Positions 1 through 7,190 of a DNA stretch of 14,792 nt are shown in pieces. Position 1 is the stretch's first letter. Every line of letters begins with the position of its first letter. The notes beneath the pieces are model-generated. The model worked only from the letters and a program-made list of their open reading frames with translations. It had not been told where the DNA came from and searched no databases. The translations under genes and the position numbers were made by a program. The stretch comes from Thiotrichales bacterium. GTDB taxonomy: Bacteria > Pseudomonadota > Gammaproteobacteria > J044. Location of the stretch: positions 1 through 14,792 of the forward strand of contig JANTGN010000052.1 in the NCBI GenBank assembly GCA_024762895.1. The letters run 5' to 3'.

Positions 1-52
1 GACTGATCAGGCGCTGCTGATACCAGTTTGTCTTGCGTAACCAGTCCAGCAT
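1..52 (-). CDS. 5' end of a gene, probably a DnaQ-like 3'-5' exonuclease (partial)
   Basis: An ATG at 52-50 overlaps the TAA stop of the DUF294 gene (TAATG), and the frame stays open to the window edge. Only 17 residues are visible, beginning MLDWLRKTNWYQQRL. Overlapping stop and start codons indicate translational coupling and one operon. The identity rests on context only: as I recall, DUF294 genes next to VC_2705-type symporters are often followed by a DNA polymerase III epsilon-like exonuclease gene, and such proteins often begin with a short Trp-rich stretch like this one. No catalytic DEDD motif lies inside the window, so the function is a guess. Confidence 0.5.
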   Translation of the reverse strand, partial: MLDWLRKTNWYQQRLIS

Positions 53-1914
53 TAGCTAAAGGCCCCGGACTGATAACGCTGCCCCATGGCCTCCTGTATA
101 TCGGATACCACCCCGAAGGCATCCTTAAGATGCTTCCGTTCCAGGGCGGATAATTGCTCGGGTGGCACATAATTATCGGGACGTTCACCATTTTCTATCA
201 GAAATGCCTGGTGCTGGAGTCGTACCGTATTGATGAACTCAAAGGCGTCCCTGAGGTCCTCCATGCCTCGAGTACTCAAGACGCCGGCCTTGGCCGCCGC
301 CTCCAGGCGTTCCTGCGTATTGAGTACCGACAGGCCCGCAGACAGGGCATAGACCCTGGCCAGGTCAATCACCGGCATGACCCCGCGCTTTTTCATATCC
401 AGCGCCTTTTCTTCGGCCCCGGCCTTCTCCAGAACAAAATTTCGAAACAGCCCCAGCGGCGGATGGTATTGCTGGGCATTGGCCGCCATATGGGCCAGGA
501 AGATCGTGTTACCACGGGTCTGCTCAAGTACATAAGACTGCAGGCCCTTGAGCAACGGCTTCTCGCCATAGACGCAACGTAGATCAAAAAAGATGCTGGT
601 GTACATCAGGGCCTTGGGCTGAGGATGCTGAATCCACTGATCGAAATACTGCTTCCAGACCTTCACCGGTTGACGCCATTTAGGGTTAATCGCCATGACG
701 TCACCCGGGCAATACACATAACCACAGTTGTTCAGACCATCCACCACGCTGCGACTGAGCTGTTCAAAATAGGTCCCGTGCTGATCCGCATCATAATCAT
801 CTGACAGGACCAGGGCATTATCCTGATCCGAGTGGGCCGCCTGTTCATTACGTGCCAGCGAACCCGCCACGATCCAGGCATAAGGGACGGGAGGCGGCCC
901 CAGTTTCTCTTCCGTCATTTCCAGCAGGCGCCGAATAATGGCCTCGCCGATTGAACTGATGGCATGACCTATGTCATAGGCCGTCAGGCTGCTCTTCACC
1001 AGGCTCGCCATGGTCGCCGGTATCTGCATGCTGAGTGATCTCAGCTCCTCTATATGGTTTGCCCTTCGGATCTCATTGATCAGATAAATAACACTGTTAC
1101 TCTGCTGTCGAATCAGGTCCGTCGCGGTCACCATGCCGACGACCTTGCCATCATCCAGCACCGGGATATGCCGAATATTATGTCGAGCCATCATCAGCAG
1201 GGCCCTTGCCCCCTGGGAATGGGCCGAGATGGTCATGGGGTCGGCTGTCATGATGGTGGTGATGCTGTCATCCAGGTCCAGGCCCTTGGCCACCACCTTG
1301 GTACAGAACGCGCGATCAGTGACGATACCCACCACCCTGTCAGCATCGGTCACGAGCATGGCAGTCACGGTCGCATCACGCATCATCTGTGCCGCCTCGC
1401 GAATACTGACCGTGGGATCAACGCATAGTGGTGTGCCATGAACGAGTTCACCCACATGGGTGGACACCAGGGTGCTATCCTCGGCCATACTGATTTCATT
1501 CATGGCATGGCGTAGCCTCAGGGGTTTATGTTCGGAAAAATAACCCTCGATATAGGCATGCTGCTTGACCAGGTCGAGAAAGACCTGGTCCGGTATCATG
1601 TAAAACAGGCTGTCTTCCAGGGCATTGATGGACAGGGAAATCTTGCCCCCTCTTAGTACCGAGCGATAACCAAACCAGTCGCCGTCGGAGAGCTGCGCAT
1701 TGAGTATGCCCTTTTCATCAAGCACCTCGACGGCCCCCGTACGGACCAGGTAGAGGTGATGGTTTTCGTCCCCCTTTACCAGTACCGATGTTCCCTTACG
1801 CGCATAGGTGATTTCCAGAGAACTGACGATCCTGTCCAGAGTGGCATCATCCAGCCGGTTCAAGGGTGGACATTGTGCCAGATAGTCCCTGATTTCGAGT
1901 TGTTCGATTTCCAT
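52..1914 (-). CDS. cNMP-like/CBS/DUF294 nucleotidyltransferase protein
   Basis: Predicted cytoplasmic 620-aa signalling-type protein. Domains in order: a cyclic-nucleotide-binding-like beta barrel (about 15-130), a pair of CBS domains (about 155-270, each ending in a V-G-I/M-V-T-x-T/A-D-like strand), the DUF294 putative nucleotidyltransferase domain (about 295-440) and the DUF294 C-terminal helical domain (about 470-610). The nucleotidyltransferase signature is visible as GSLARNE at 351-357 followed by SDQD at 362-365, the two Asp being the expected metal ligands. The cNMP fold keeps the GDWFG turn (78-82), but the usual Glu and Arg of the phosphate-binding cassette are absent, so cAMP binding is doubtful. 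The ATG lies 9 bp after the stop of the preceding small gene with only a weak ribosome site, which suggests coupling. The family resembles the GlnD nucleotidyltransferase fold. Substrate and target are unknown; a role in controlling the neighbouring symporter is inference. Confidence 0.9.
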   Translation of the reverse strand: MEIEQLEIRDYLAQCPPLNRLDDATLDRIVSSLEITYARKGTSVLVKGDENHHLYLVRTGAVEVLDEKGILNAQLSDGDWFGYRSVLRGGKISLSINALEDSLFYMIPDQVFLDLVKQHAYIEGYFSEHKPLRLRHAMNEISMAEDSTLVSTHVGELVHGTPLCVDPTVSIREAAQMMRDATVTAMLVTDADRVVGIVTDRAFCTKVVAKGLDLDDSITTIMTADPMTISAHSQGARALLMMARHNIRHIPVLDDGKVVGMVTATDLIRQQSNSVIYLINEIRRANHIEELRSLSMQIPATMASLVKSSLTAYDIGHAISSIGEAIIRRLLEMTEEKLGPPPVPYAWIVAGSLARNEQAAHSDQDNALVLSDDYDADQHGTYFEQLSRSVVDGLNNCGYVYCPGDVMAINPKWRQPVKVWKQYFDQWIQHPQPKALMYTSIFFDLRCVYGEKPLLKGLQSYVLEQTRGNTIFLAHMAANAQQYHPPLGLFRNFVLEKAGAEEKALDMKKRGVMPVIDLARVYALSAGLSVLNTQERLEAAAKAGVLSTRGMEDLRDAFEFINTVRLQHQAFLIENGERPDNYVPPEQLSALERKHLKDAFGVVSDIQEAMGQRYQSGAFS

Positions 1915-1923
1915 AGCAGTGGC

Positions 1924-2361
1924 CTACAGGGTAACGTGAAGTTCCGCAAAATAATTCGTATCCTGGGTGGATAAAAGCAATCTTAAAATGCCCCTAGGCT
2001 GCTTTTCCAACAGGGTAATGGACCACTGCTGATCTCCTTGTAGCGACTGCATATTTGCAGGTAGCCCAACCTCTTCCCTGTTACCAAGCGCGATGGCAGC
2101 TCCCTTAAGGGGTTCTGAGGATTCCAGATTTAATCTCAGACCCTGATCAGACTGTTCGGGATACTCGCCACTCAGCCTGATTACCAAGGCCTCATGTTGC
2201 AGGACACACCGATTGCTGAGATTGCAGTCCTCCTGAGCCAGCAACCGGTAAGTCATGGGTGCATCTGTTTTCACCGGAGCCACCAACAGGTCCGCTGCAA
2301 TATATCCGCCGATTGCAAGCAGGGGCAGCAGTGTATACATCAGAAAGCGATGCGGTTTCAT
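1924..2361 (-). CDS. small exported or membrane-anchored protein of unknown function
   Basis: A 145-aa protein that I do not recognise. I chose the ATG at 2361 because GGAG sits 6 nt upstream; an in-frame ATG at 2412 has no ribosome site. The N-terminus is MKPHRF followed by a hydrophobic stretch (about residues 7-27), so it is either an uncleaved anchor or a signal sequence. The remainder is soluble and probably periplasmic. It has two cysteines six residues apart (CNLSNRC) that could form a disulfide, followed by alternating hydrophobic and polar stretches typical of a small beta fold (for example EALVIRLSGEY and QQWSITLLEKQPRGILRLLL). It lies between the symporter terminator and the DUF294 gene, 9 bp from the latter, so the two are probably co-transcribed. 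A partner role for the symporter or the DUF294 protein is possible but not shown. Confidence 0.75.
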   Translation of the reverse strand: MKPHRFLMYTLLPLLAIGGYIAADLLVAPVKTDAPMTYRLLAQEDCNLSNRCVLQHEALVIRLSGEYPEQSDQGLRLNLESSEPLKGAAIALGNREEVGLPANMQSLQGDQQWSITLLEKQPRGILRLLLSTQDTNYFAELHVTL

Positions 2362-2434
2362 GGAATTCTCCAATTCATAAAGCAGGCCGATCAACGGCCC
2401 ACATTGTTTCATATGCGCGTGAATGAATAAAAAG

Positions 2435-2459
2435 AAAACTCCCGACTAGCGGGAGTTTT
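2435..2459 (-). terminator. intrinsic terminator after the symporter gene
   Basis: A perfect 10-bp inverted repeat (AAAACTCCCG / CGGGAGTTTT, loop of 5) starts 27 bp beyond the symporter stop. On the minus strand it is followed by CTTTTTATTC, a usable U-tract. It should end most transcription of the DUF4212-symporter pair, so the 145-aa/DUF294/exonuclease genes beyond it need read-through or their own promoter. Confidence 0.85.
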
Positions 2460-2486
2460 CCTTGGAACACTAAAAGGCTTGCATGA

Positions 2487-4304
2487 TTAGTGGGCTACCG
2501 CTTCTCCGGCTCCTTTCGGAATACGGATGTCCTCAACAATATGCTGGATATGTTCTGGCGGTGGAGCCGTCAGTTTAGACACCACATAGGCCACGACAAA
2601 ATTCAGGATCATACCCACGAAACCAATACCCTCGGGGGAGATACCAAACAGCCAGTTCGCTGGAATGTTCTCTGCCATGGGGGTAATGAAGATACCCTTG
2701 AAGTACAGGATATAACCCATGGTAAACAACAGACCGGTCAGCATACCGGCAATCGCACCTTCCTTGTTCATGCGCTTGTTGAATATCCCCATCAGGATAG
2801 TTGGGAACAGTGACGAGGCCGCCAGCCCGAAGGCAAAGGCGACCACCTGCGCCACGAAGGCGGGTGGATTGGCCCCCAGATACCCGGCAATCAGGATGGC
2901 GACGGCAGCCGATATCCGCCCGATCATCAGCTCCTGTTTCTCACTAATATCGGGCGCTAGCATCCCCTTTACGATGTCATGAGAGACCCCGGCTGAGATT
3001 ACCAGGAGTAACCCCGCAGCCGTCGATAGCGCCGCAGCGATACCACCCGCCGCGATCAGGGCGATCACCCAGTTGGGTAGTCCTGCTATCTCCGGATTGG
3101 CCAGTACCATGATGTCACGGTCTACACTCAGCTCGTTGGCATACGGCGCTCCCTTGACCACTTCACCCTTGCTGGGATTCGTGACGACACGCTCACCATA
3201 TTCACCACGCTTTTCACCATCGAACTTGGGCTTGCCCACCATGGCGCTACCTGCAGCATACTGGACCTTGCCATCACCATTATGGTCATACCAGGCGAGA
3301 AGACCTGAATTCTCCCAGGTACTGAACCAGGAAGGCATCTGCTCGTAGGCCGTACCCTGACCGTCTGCACCATTTACGGTGTCGATCAGGTTCAGTCGAG
3401 CAAGAGCACCAACTGCTGGAGCGGTTGTATAGAGTAGTGCAATGAATAACAGCGCCCAACCGGCGGAGATACGAGCATCACGCACCTTGGGCACGGTGAA
3501 GAAACGGACAATAACATGAGGTAGGCCCGCAGTACCCACCATCAGGGCAACCGTAATGGCAAACATATCGATGGTCGATTTGGTCCCCTGGGTATAGGCC
3601 GTAAAGCCCAGGTCGGTTACCACCTGGTCGAGCTTATCAAGCAGGTAGACCTCGCTACCGGAGACGGTGCTGCCTAGCGCGATCTGAGGCAGGGCGACAC
3701 CCGTGACCTCGATAGCGATGAAGACGGCTGGTACGGTATAGGCAAAGATCAGCACACAGTACTGTGCCACCTGGGTATAGGTGATACCTTTCATGCCACC
3801 GAGTACGGCATAGATGAATACCACGCCCATACCAATGATCAGACCCGTCAGGATATCCACCTCAAGGAAACGTGAGAACACAATACCTACACCACGCATC
3901 TGACCTGCAACATAGGTAAACGAGATAAAGATGAGACAGATAACCGCTACCAGGCGGGCCGTCTGCGAGTAATATCGATCGCCGATAAACTCGGGCACCG
4001 TGAACTTACCGAACTTACGCAGGTAAGGCGCCAGCAGCAGGGCCAGGAGCACATAGCCACCCGTCCAGCCCATCAGATAGACCGACCCCCCGTAGCCCAG
4101 GAAGGCAATAAGACCCGCCATGGAGATGAAGGAGGCCGCAGACATCCAGTCTGCCCCTGTGGCCATACCGTTAAGAACCGGGTGCACCCCTTTACCCGCC
4201 ACATAAAATTCACCCGTGCTGCTGGCCTTGGCCCAGATCGCTATCCCGATGTACAGCGCAAAGCTGGCCCCAACAACTATATACGTAAGAGTTTGTAATT
4301 CCAT
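2487..4304 (-). CDS. sodium:solute symporter large subunit, VC_2705 subfamily (ActP-related)
   Basis: A 605-aa inner-membrane transporter of the SSS family with about 13 hydrophobic segments, related to the acetate permease ActP and best matching the VC_2705-type large subunit that pairs with a DUF4212 protein. Sodium-coupled uptake of a small monocarboxylate is the likely role; the exact substrate cannot be read from sequence. Family signatures include FYVAGKGVHPVLNGMATGAD (33-52), the GQMRGVG helix (134-140) and the STAAGLLLVISAGVSHD segment (427-443), whose Ser-Thr corresponds to the Na2 site in this fold. A soluble insert of about 100 residues (305-405) lies between membrane segments and contains DHNGDGKVQY (340-349), an EF-hand-like calcium loop. 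GAGG-like Shine-Dalgarno bases (GAGG) lie 7 nt before the ATG. The gene starts 13 bp after the DUF4212 stop. Confidence 0.92.
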   Translation of the reverse strand: MELQTLTYIVVGASFALYIGIAIWAKASSTGEFYVAGKGVHPVLNGMATGADWMSAASFISMAGLIAFLGYGGSVYLMGWTGGYVLLALLLAPYLRKFGKFTVPEFIGDRYYSQTARLVAVICLIFISFTYVAGQMRGVGIVFSRFLEVDILTGLIIGMGVVFIYAVLGGMKGITYTQVAQYCVLIFAYTVPAVFIAIEVTGVALPQIALGSTVSGSEVYLLDKLDQVVTDLGFTAYTQGTKSTIDMFAITVALMVGTAGLPHVIVRFFTVPKVRDARISAGWALLFIALLYTTAPAVGALARLNLIDTVNGADGQGTAYEQMPSWFSTWENSGLLAWYDHNGDGKVQYAAGSAMVGKPKFDGEKRGEYGERVVTNPSKGEVVKGAPYANELSVDRDIMVLANPEIAGLPNWVIALIAAGGIAAALSTAAGLLLVISAGVSHDIVKGMLAPDISEKQELMIGRISAAVAILIAGYLGANPPAFVAQVVAFAFGLAASSLFPTILMGIFNKRMNKEGAIAGMLTGLLFTMGYILYFKGIFITPMAENIPANWLFGISPEGIGFVGMILNFVVAYVVSKLTAPPPEHIQHIVEDIRIPKGAGEAVAH

Positions 4305-4317
4305 TGGTTAGCCTCGC

Positions 4318-4575
4318 TCAGTCTTCGTGTACGTCGTATTTACGATCCAGCTTATTCATACGCCAGGCGTAGTAAAAAATCAGGATAAGAAACACGTAGA
4401 TTGAGCCCTGTTGGGCGAACCAGAACCCGAGGCCAAAGCCGGCAATCTTGATCTGATTGAGTTGATCAACCAGCAGAATGCCAAAGCCATAGGAAACGAT
4501 AAACCAGATAACCAGACTGATAGCCAGAAGGCGAAGATTCTCCTTCCAGTATGCCTGTTGCGCTTGCGTAGACAT
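4318..4575 (-). CDS. DUF4212 protein, symporter small subunit
   Basis: An 85-aa inner-membrane protein with two predicted membrane helices (about 14-36 and 45-69). It has the family's N-terminal YWKENLRLL motif (9-17) and a short charged C-terminal tail (RMNKLDRKYDVHED). This family is encoded directly before VC_2705-type sodium symporters and is named as their small subunit; the arrangement here, 13 bp upstream of the large-subunit gene, fits. Its mechanistic role is not established. A strong ribosome site (GGGGGA, 6 nt before the ATG) fixes the start. It is the first gene of the transcription unit; its promoter should lie in 4576-4769. Confidence 0.9.
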   Translation of the reverse strand: MSTQAQQAYWKENLRLLAISLVIWFIVSYGFGILLVDQLNQIKIAGFGLGFWFAQQGSIYVFLILIFYYAWRMNKLDRKYDVHED

Positions 4576-4769
4576 ATTAATCCCCCAAAATTATTATTGC
4601 CCTGTAACAGGGTCTCATTTCTTGGACTAATGACCCTATCAGATTTTTTATCGCAATGTAAGATTGTAAGAATTTGTTTTGAAAATATTCCAGATCATCT
4701 GACTGTCGAGCGACAATGATGACATCGAAAGGCGTTTTTCGAGTGAGATTGTAGCCGATATCGCCCTGA
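4576..4769 (-). other. intergenic leader upstream of the symporter pair
   Basis: A 194-bp AT-rich gap between the hslO stop and DUF4212. It should carry the symporter promoter and any hslO terminator, but neither is convincing. Seen directly: a small hairpin CCCTG-TTA-CAGGG on the minus strand about 30 nt before the DUF4212 ATG, which could be an operator or leader stem, and a second weak hairpin at 4725-4742 (TCGAAA/TTTCGA). No T-run follows either one. A 112-codon frame running through here (4577-4915) is not protein-like. Confidence 0.4.
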
Positions 4770-5648
4770 CTAATGGCGTGTCTGCGAACTACCTGGGTGT
4801 CCGGATTCGGTGAACAGTAAATCCACATCCACGGCATCGAAATGATACTGCGCGTTGCAGAATTCACAGGTGACGTGGATTGCGCCCTCTTCGGCAATAA
4901 TATCCCTGGCCTCATCCTGCCCCAGGTTCTGGATCATGTTCCTGACCCGCTCAGAGGAGCAACTACAGCGGAAGCTGACCGGCTCCCTCTCAAACAGGCG
5001 CACGTCTTCCTCATTGTAGAGCCGGTGGATTAGCTCCTCTGCCGGAAGTTCGAGCAATTCCTGGTCGGTCACGGTATCGGCCAGGGCCACGGCACGATTC
5101 CAGGCATCCGGGTCAGGGCTTTCTCCAGGCAGGGCCTGCAACAATATCCCTGAGGCTCGTCGCTCATTGGCCGTCAGCCAGAGCTGGGTTGGTAGTTGTT
5201 CGGAGCGCGCAAAATAATCCCGCAGGGCATCCGCCAGGGTATCTCCCACCAGCTCGACCACCCCCTGATAACGCTCCTTACCCTTTCCAGGATCGATGGT
5301 AATCACCATACGCCCATTGCCAAACTGCTGAGCCAGACCCGCCATTGGCACCTCACCTTCCCAGTGTGCCAGTCCCCTCAACGAACGCTGACCATCTGCC
5401 TGTACCACAAGCATGGAGATGGGGCCATTGCCCGTTACCTGCATGATCAGCGAACCATCGAACTTAATGGTGGCTGACAACAGGGCCACGGCCGCCAGGG
5501 CCTCACCCAGAACCAGGCGTACCGATTCCGGATAATTCCCCCGTTCCAGCAGGGCCTGCCAGGTGGCATCCAGATGCACCCATTCACCACGCACATTGGT
5601 GCGCTCGATAATAAAACGGTGCAGGGTATCCTGTTCGATCTCGGCCAT
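4770..5648 (-). CDS. hslO: Hsp33 redox-regulated molecular chaperone
   Basis: A 292-aa cytoplasmic holdase activated by oxidation. Under reducing conditions four cysteines bind zinc; on oxidative stress combined with unfolding they form disulfides and the protein dimerises and protects unfolding clients. The CxC (C228, C230) and CxxC (C261, C264) zinc ligands are all present, in the sequences FRCSCSSE and TCEFCNAQYHF. The N-terminal domain has the usual DxLxRFIIE start and a GN/PISMLVVQ core. I chose the ATG at 5648 because MAEIEQDTLHRFIIE matches known Hsp33 N-termini and an AGG lies upstream; the frame is open to 5738, but those codons overlap a hairpin region and are not conserved-looking. 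Length matches the family. It lies 90 bp after gatB on the same strand. Confidence 0.95.
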   Translation of the reverse strand: MAEIEQDTLHRFIIERTNVRGEWVHLDATWQALLERGNYPESVRLVLGEALAAVALLSATIKFDGSLIMQVTGNGPISMLVVQADGQRSLRGLAHWEGEVPMAGLAQQFGNGRMVITIDPGKGKERYQGVVELVGDTLADALRDYFARSEQLPTQLWLTANERRASGILLQALPGESPDPDAWNRAVALADTVTDQELLELPAEELIHRLYNEEDVRLFEREPVSFRCSCSSERVRNMIQNLGQDEARDIIAEEGAIHVTCEFCNAQYHFDAVDVDLLFTESGHPGSSQTRH

Positions 5649-5699
5649 GTCGCTTACCTGTTCTAATATCACCCTGAAACGGGCTGATACTGATAAAGA

Positions 5700-5723
5700 C
5701 TGCCCCCGATTATACCCGGGCAG
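5700..5723 (-). promoter_or_regulatory. possible hslO promoter -10 within a gatB-hslO hairpin
   Basis: On the minus strand a perfect TATAAT (5714-5709) lies about 60 bp before the hslO ATG, but no good -35 is seen 16-18 bp upstream (the best hexamer matches 3 of 6). The same bases form the loop of an inverted repeat CTGCCC/GGGCAG (5700-5705 with 5718-5723) just after the gatB stop, followed by a weak TCTTTAT. It may be a promoter, a weak terminator or both. Confidence 0.3.
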
Positions 5724-5738
5724 CCCTTGTTTCTTCAC

Positions 5739-7190
5739 CTAGCTATCCAGCTTTTTCTTCAGCAGTTCATTCACCAGGGCCGGATTGGCCTTACCCTTTG
5801 AAGCCTTCATGATCTGTCCTACGAAAAAACCGATCATCTTGCCGCGTTTCTGTTCCTCTGCATTCCGATAGTTTTCAACCTGCTTCGGATTATTCGCAAG
5901 CACCTCATCGACCATGACCTCGATGGCACCGGTATCTGTAACCTGCTTCATCCCCTTCTGCTCGATGATGACATCTGCATCACCCTCACCCTGCCACATG
6001 GCCTCGAAGACCTCCTTGGCAATCTTGCCGGAGATGGTGTTGTCGAGGATACGCTTAACCAGTTGCCCCAGCATGGCTGCGGACACAGGTGCCTCCTGCA
6101 CGGACAGGCCTTCGCGATTGAGGGCGCCCGAGAATTCACCAATGACCCAGTTGGCAACGATCTTCGCATCGGAACCGCCGCTCACCTCCAAGGCCGCCTC
6201 AAAGAAATCGGCCATCTCGCGGCTGGCAGTGATCTGGCCGGCATCCTCGCCCCTGAGGCCGTACTGATCTATAAAACGTGCCTTTCTGGCATCGGACAAC
6301 TCCGGCATGCTGTCACGCGCCGCATCCAGCACCGCCTGGTCCATGACCACCGGCAGCAGATCGGGATCGGGGAAGTATCGATAGTCGTTGGCCTCCTCCT
6401 TGGAGCGCATGGAGCGAGTCTCATCCTTGTCGGCATCATAGAGCCGAGTTTCCTGGATGATTTCACCGCCAGATTCCAGGATCTCTATCTGACGTTCGAT
6501 TTCATGCTCGATGGCACGCTCAACAAAACGAAAGGAATTGATATTCTTGATCTCGGTACGGGTGCCGAATTCCTCTTCCCCCTTCAGGCGCACAGAGACA
6601 TTCGCATCGCAGCGGAATGAGCCTTCCTGCATGTTGCCGTCCGAGATACCCAGATAGGTGACCAGGGAGTGCATCTTTTTCATGTAGGCCACGGCCTCTT
6701 TGGCCGAACGCATATCCGGCTCGGAGACGATCTCCAGTAGCGGAGTCCCCGCACGATTGAGGTCGATCCCGGTCATGCCATGGAAGTCTTCATGCAGGGA
6801 TTTACCCGCATCCTCCTCCAGGTGCGCACGGGTGACACCGATACGCTTGGTCGTGCCGTCCTCCAGCTCGATATCCAGATGCCCCTTGCCCACAATCGGC
6901 AGTTCAAACTGTGAAATCTGATAGCCCTTGGGCAGGTCGGGATAAAAATAGTTCTTGCGCGCAAACACCGAGTATTCGCCCATCTCGGCCTCGATGGCCA
7001 GGCCAAACATGGCGGCCATACGAACGACCTCCTTATTGACCACCGGCAGGACGCCCGGCATGCCCAGATCGATGGCACAGGCCTGCGTATTCGGCTCGGC
7101 CCCATAGGTGGTCGAGGCACCGGAAAATATCTTGCTATTGGTGGCGAGCTGACTGTGGATCTCCAGCCCGATGACCGCTTCCCATTCCAT
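5739..7190 (-). CDS. gatB: Asp-tRNA(Asn)/Glu-tRNA(Gln) amidotransferase subunit B
   Basis: The 483-aa tRNA-binding and kinase subunit of GatCAB. It phosphorylates the side chain of Asp or Glu mischarged on tRNA-Asn or tRNA-Gln, so that ammonia from GatA can form the amide. Conserved family blocks are GLEIHSQL (8-15), YFYPDLPKGYQISQ (81-94), HLEEDAGKS (123-131), DLNRAGTPLLEIVSEPD (143-159) and QEGSFRCDANVSVR (188-201). A C-terminal YqeY-like tail domain follows (about 330-483), ending in Lys-rich helices (KASKGKANPALVNELLKKK). The length is normal. The ATG overlaps the gatA stop (TAATG), so translation is coupled and the two subunits are made in step. A genome with GatCAB often lacks AsnRS, GlnRS or both; that cannot be checked here. 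Confidence 0.98.
   Translation of the reverse strand: MEWEAVIGLEIHSQLATNSKIFSGASTTYGAEPNTQACAIDLGMPGVLPVVNKEVVRMAAMFGLAIEAEMGEYSVFARKNYFYPDLPKGYQISQFELPIVGKGHLDIELEDGTTKRIGVTRAHLEEDAGKSLHEDFHGMTGIDLNRAGTPLLEIVSEPDMRSAKEAVAYMKKMHSLVTYLGISDGNMQEGSFRCDANVSVRLKGEEEFGTRTEIKNINSFRFVERAIEHEIERQIEILESGGEIIQETRLYDADKDETRSMRSKEEANDYRYFPDPDLLPVVMDQAVLDAARDSMPELSDARKARFIDQYGLRGEDAGQITASREMADFFEAALEVSGGSDAKIVANWVIGEFSGALNREGLSVQEAPVSAAMLGQLVKRILDNTISGKIAKEVFEAMWQGEGDADVIIEQKGMKQVTDTGAIEVMVDEVLANNPKQVENYRNAEEQKRGKMIGFFVGQIMKASKGKANPALVNELLKKKLDS

Noticed and set aside
4577..4915. 112-codon minus frame between hslO and DUF4212
   Set aside because: Its first half is the hslO 3' end in another frame, it has no ribosome site and its sequence resembles no protein family; the remainder is the symporter promoter region.
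5649..5738. 30-residue N-terminal extension of Hsp33
   Set aside because: Hsp33 proteins start at the MAEIEQDTLHRF-like segment, and the extension covers the intergenic hairpin.
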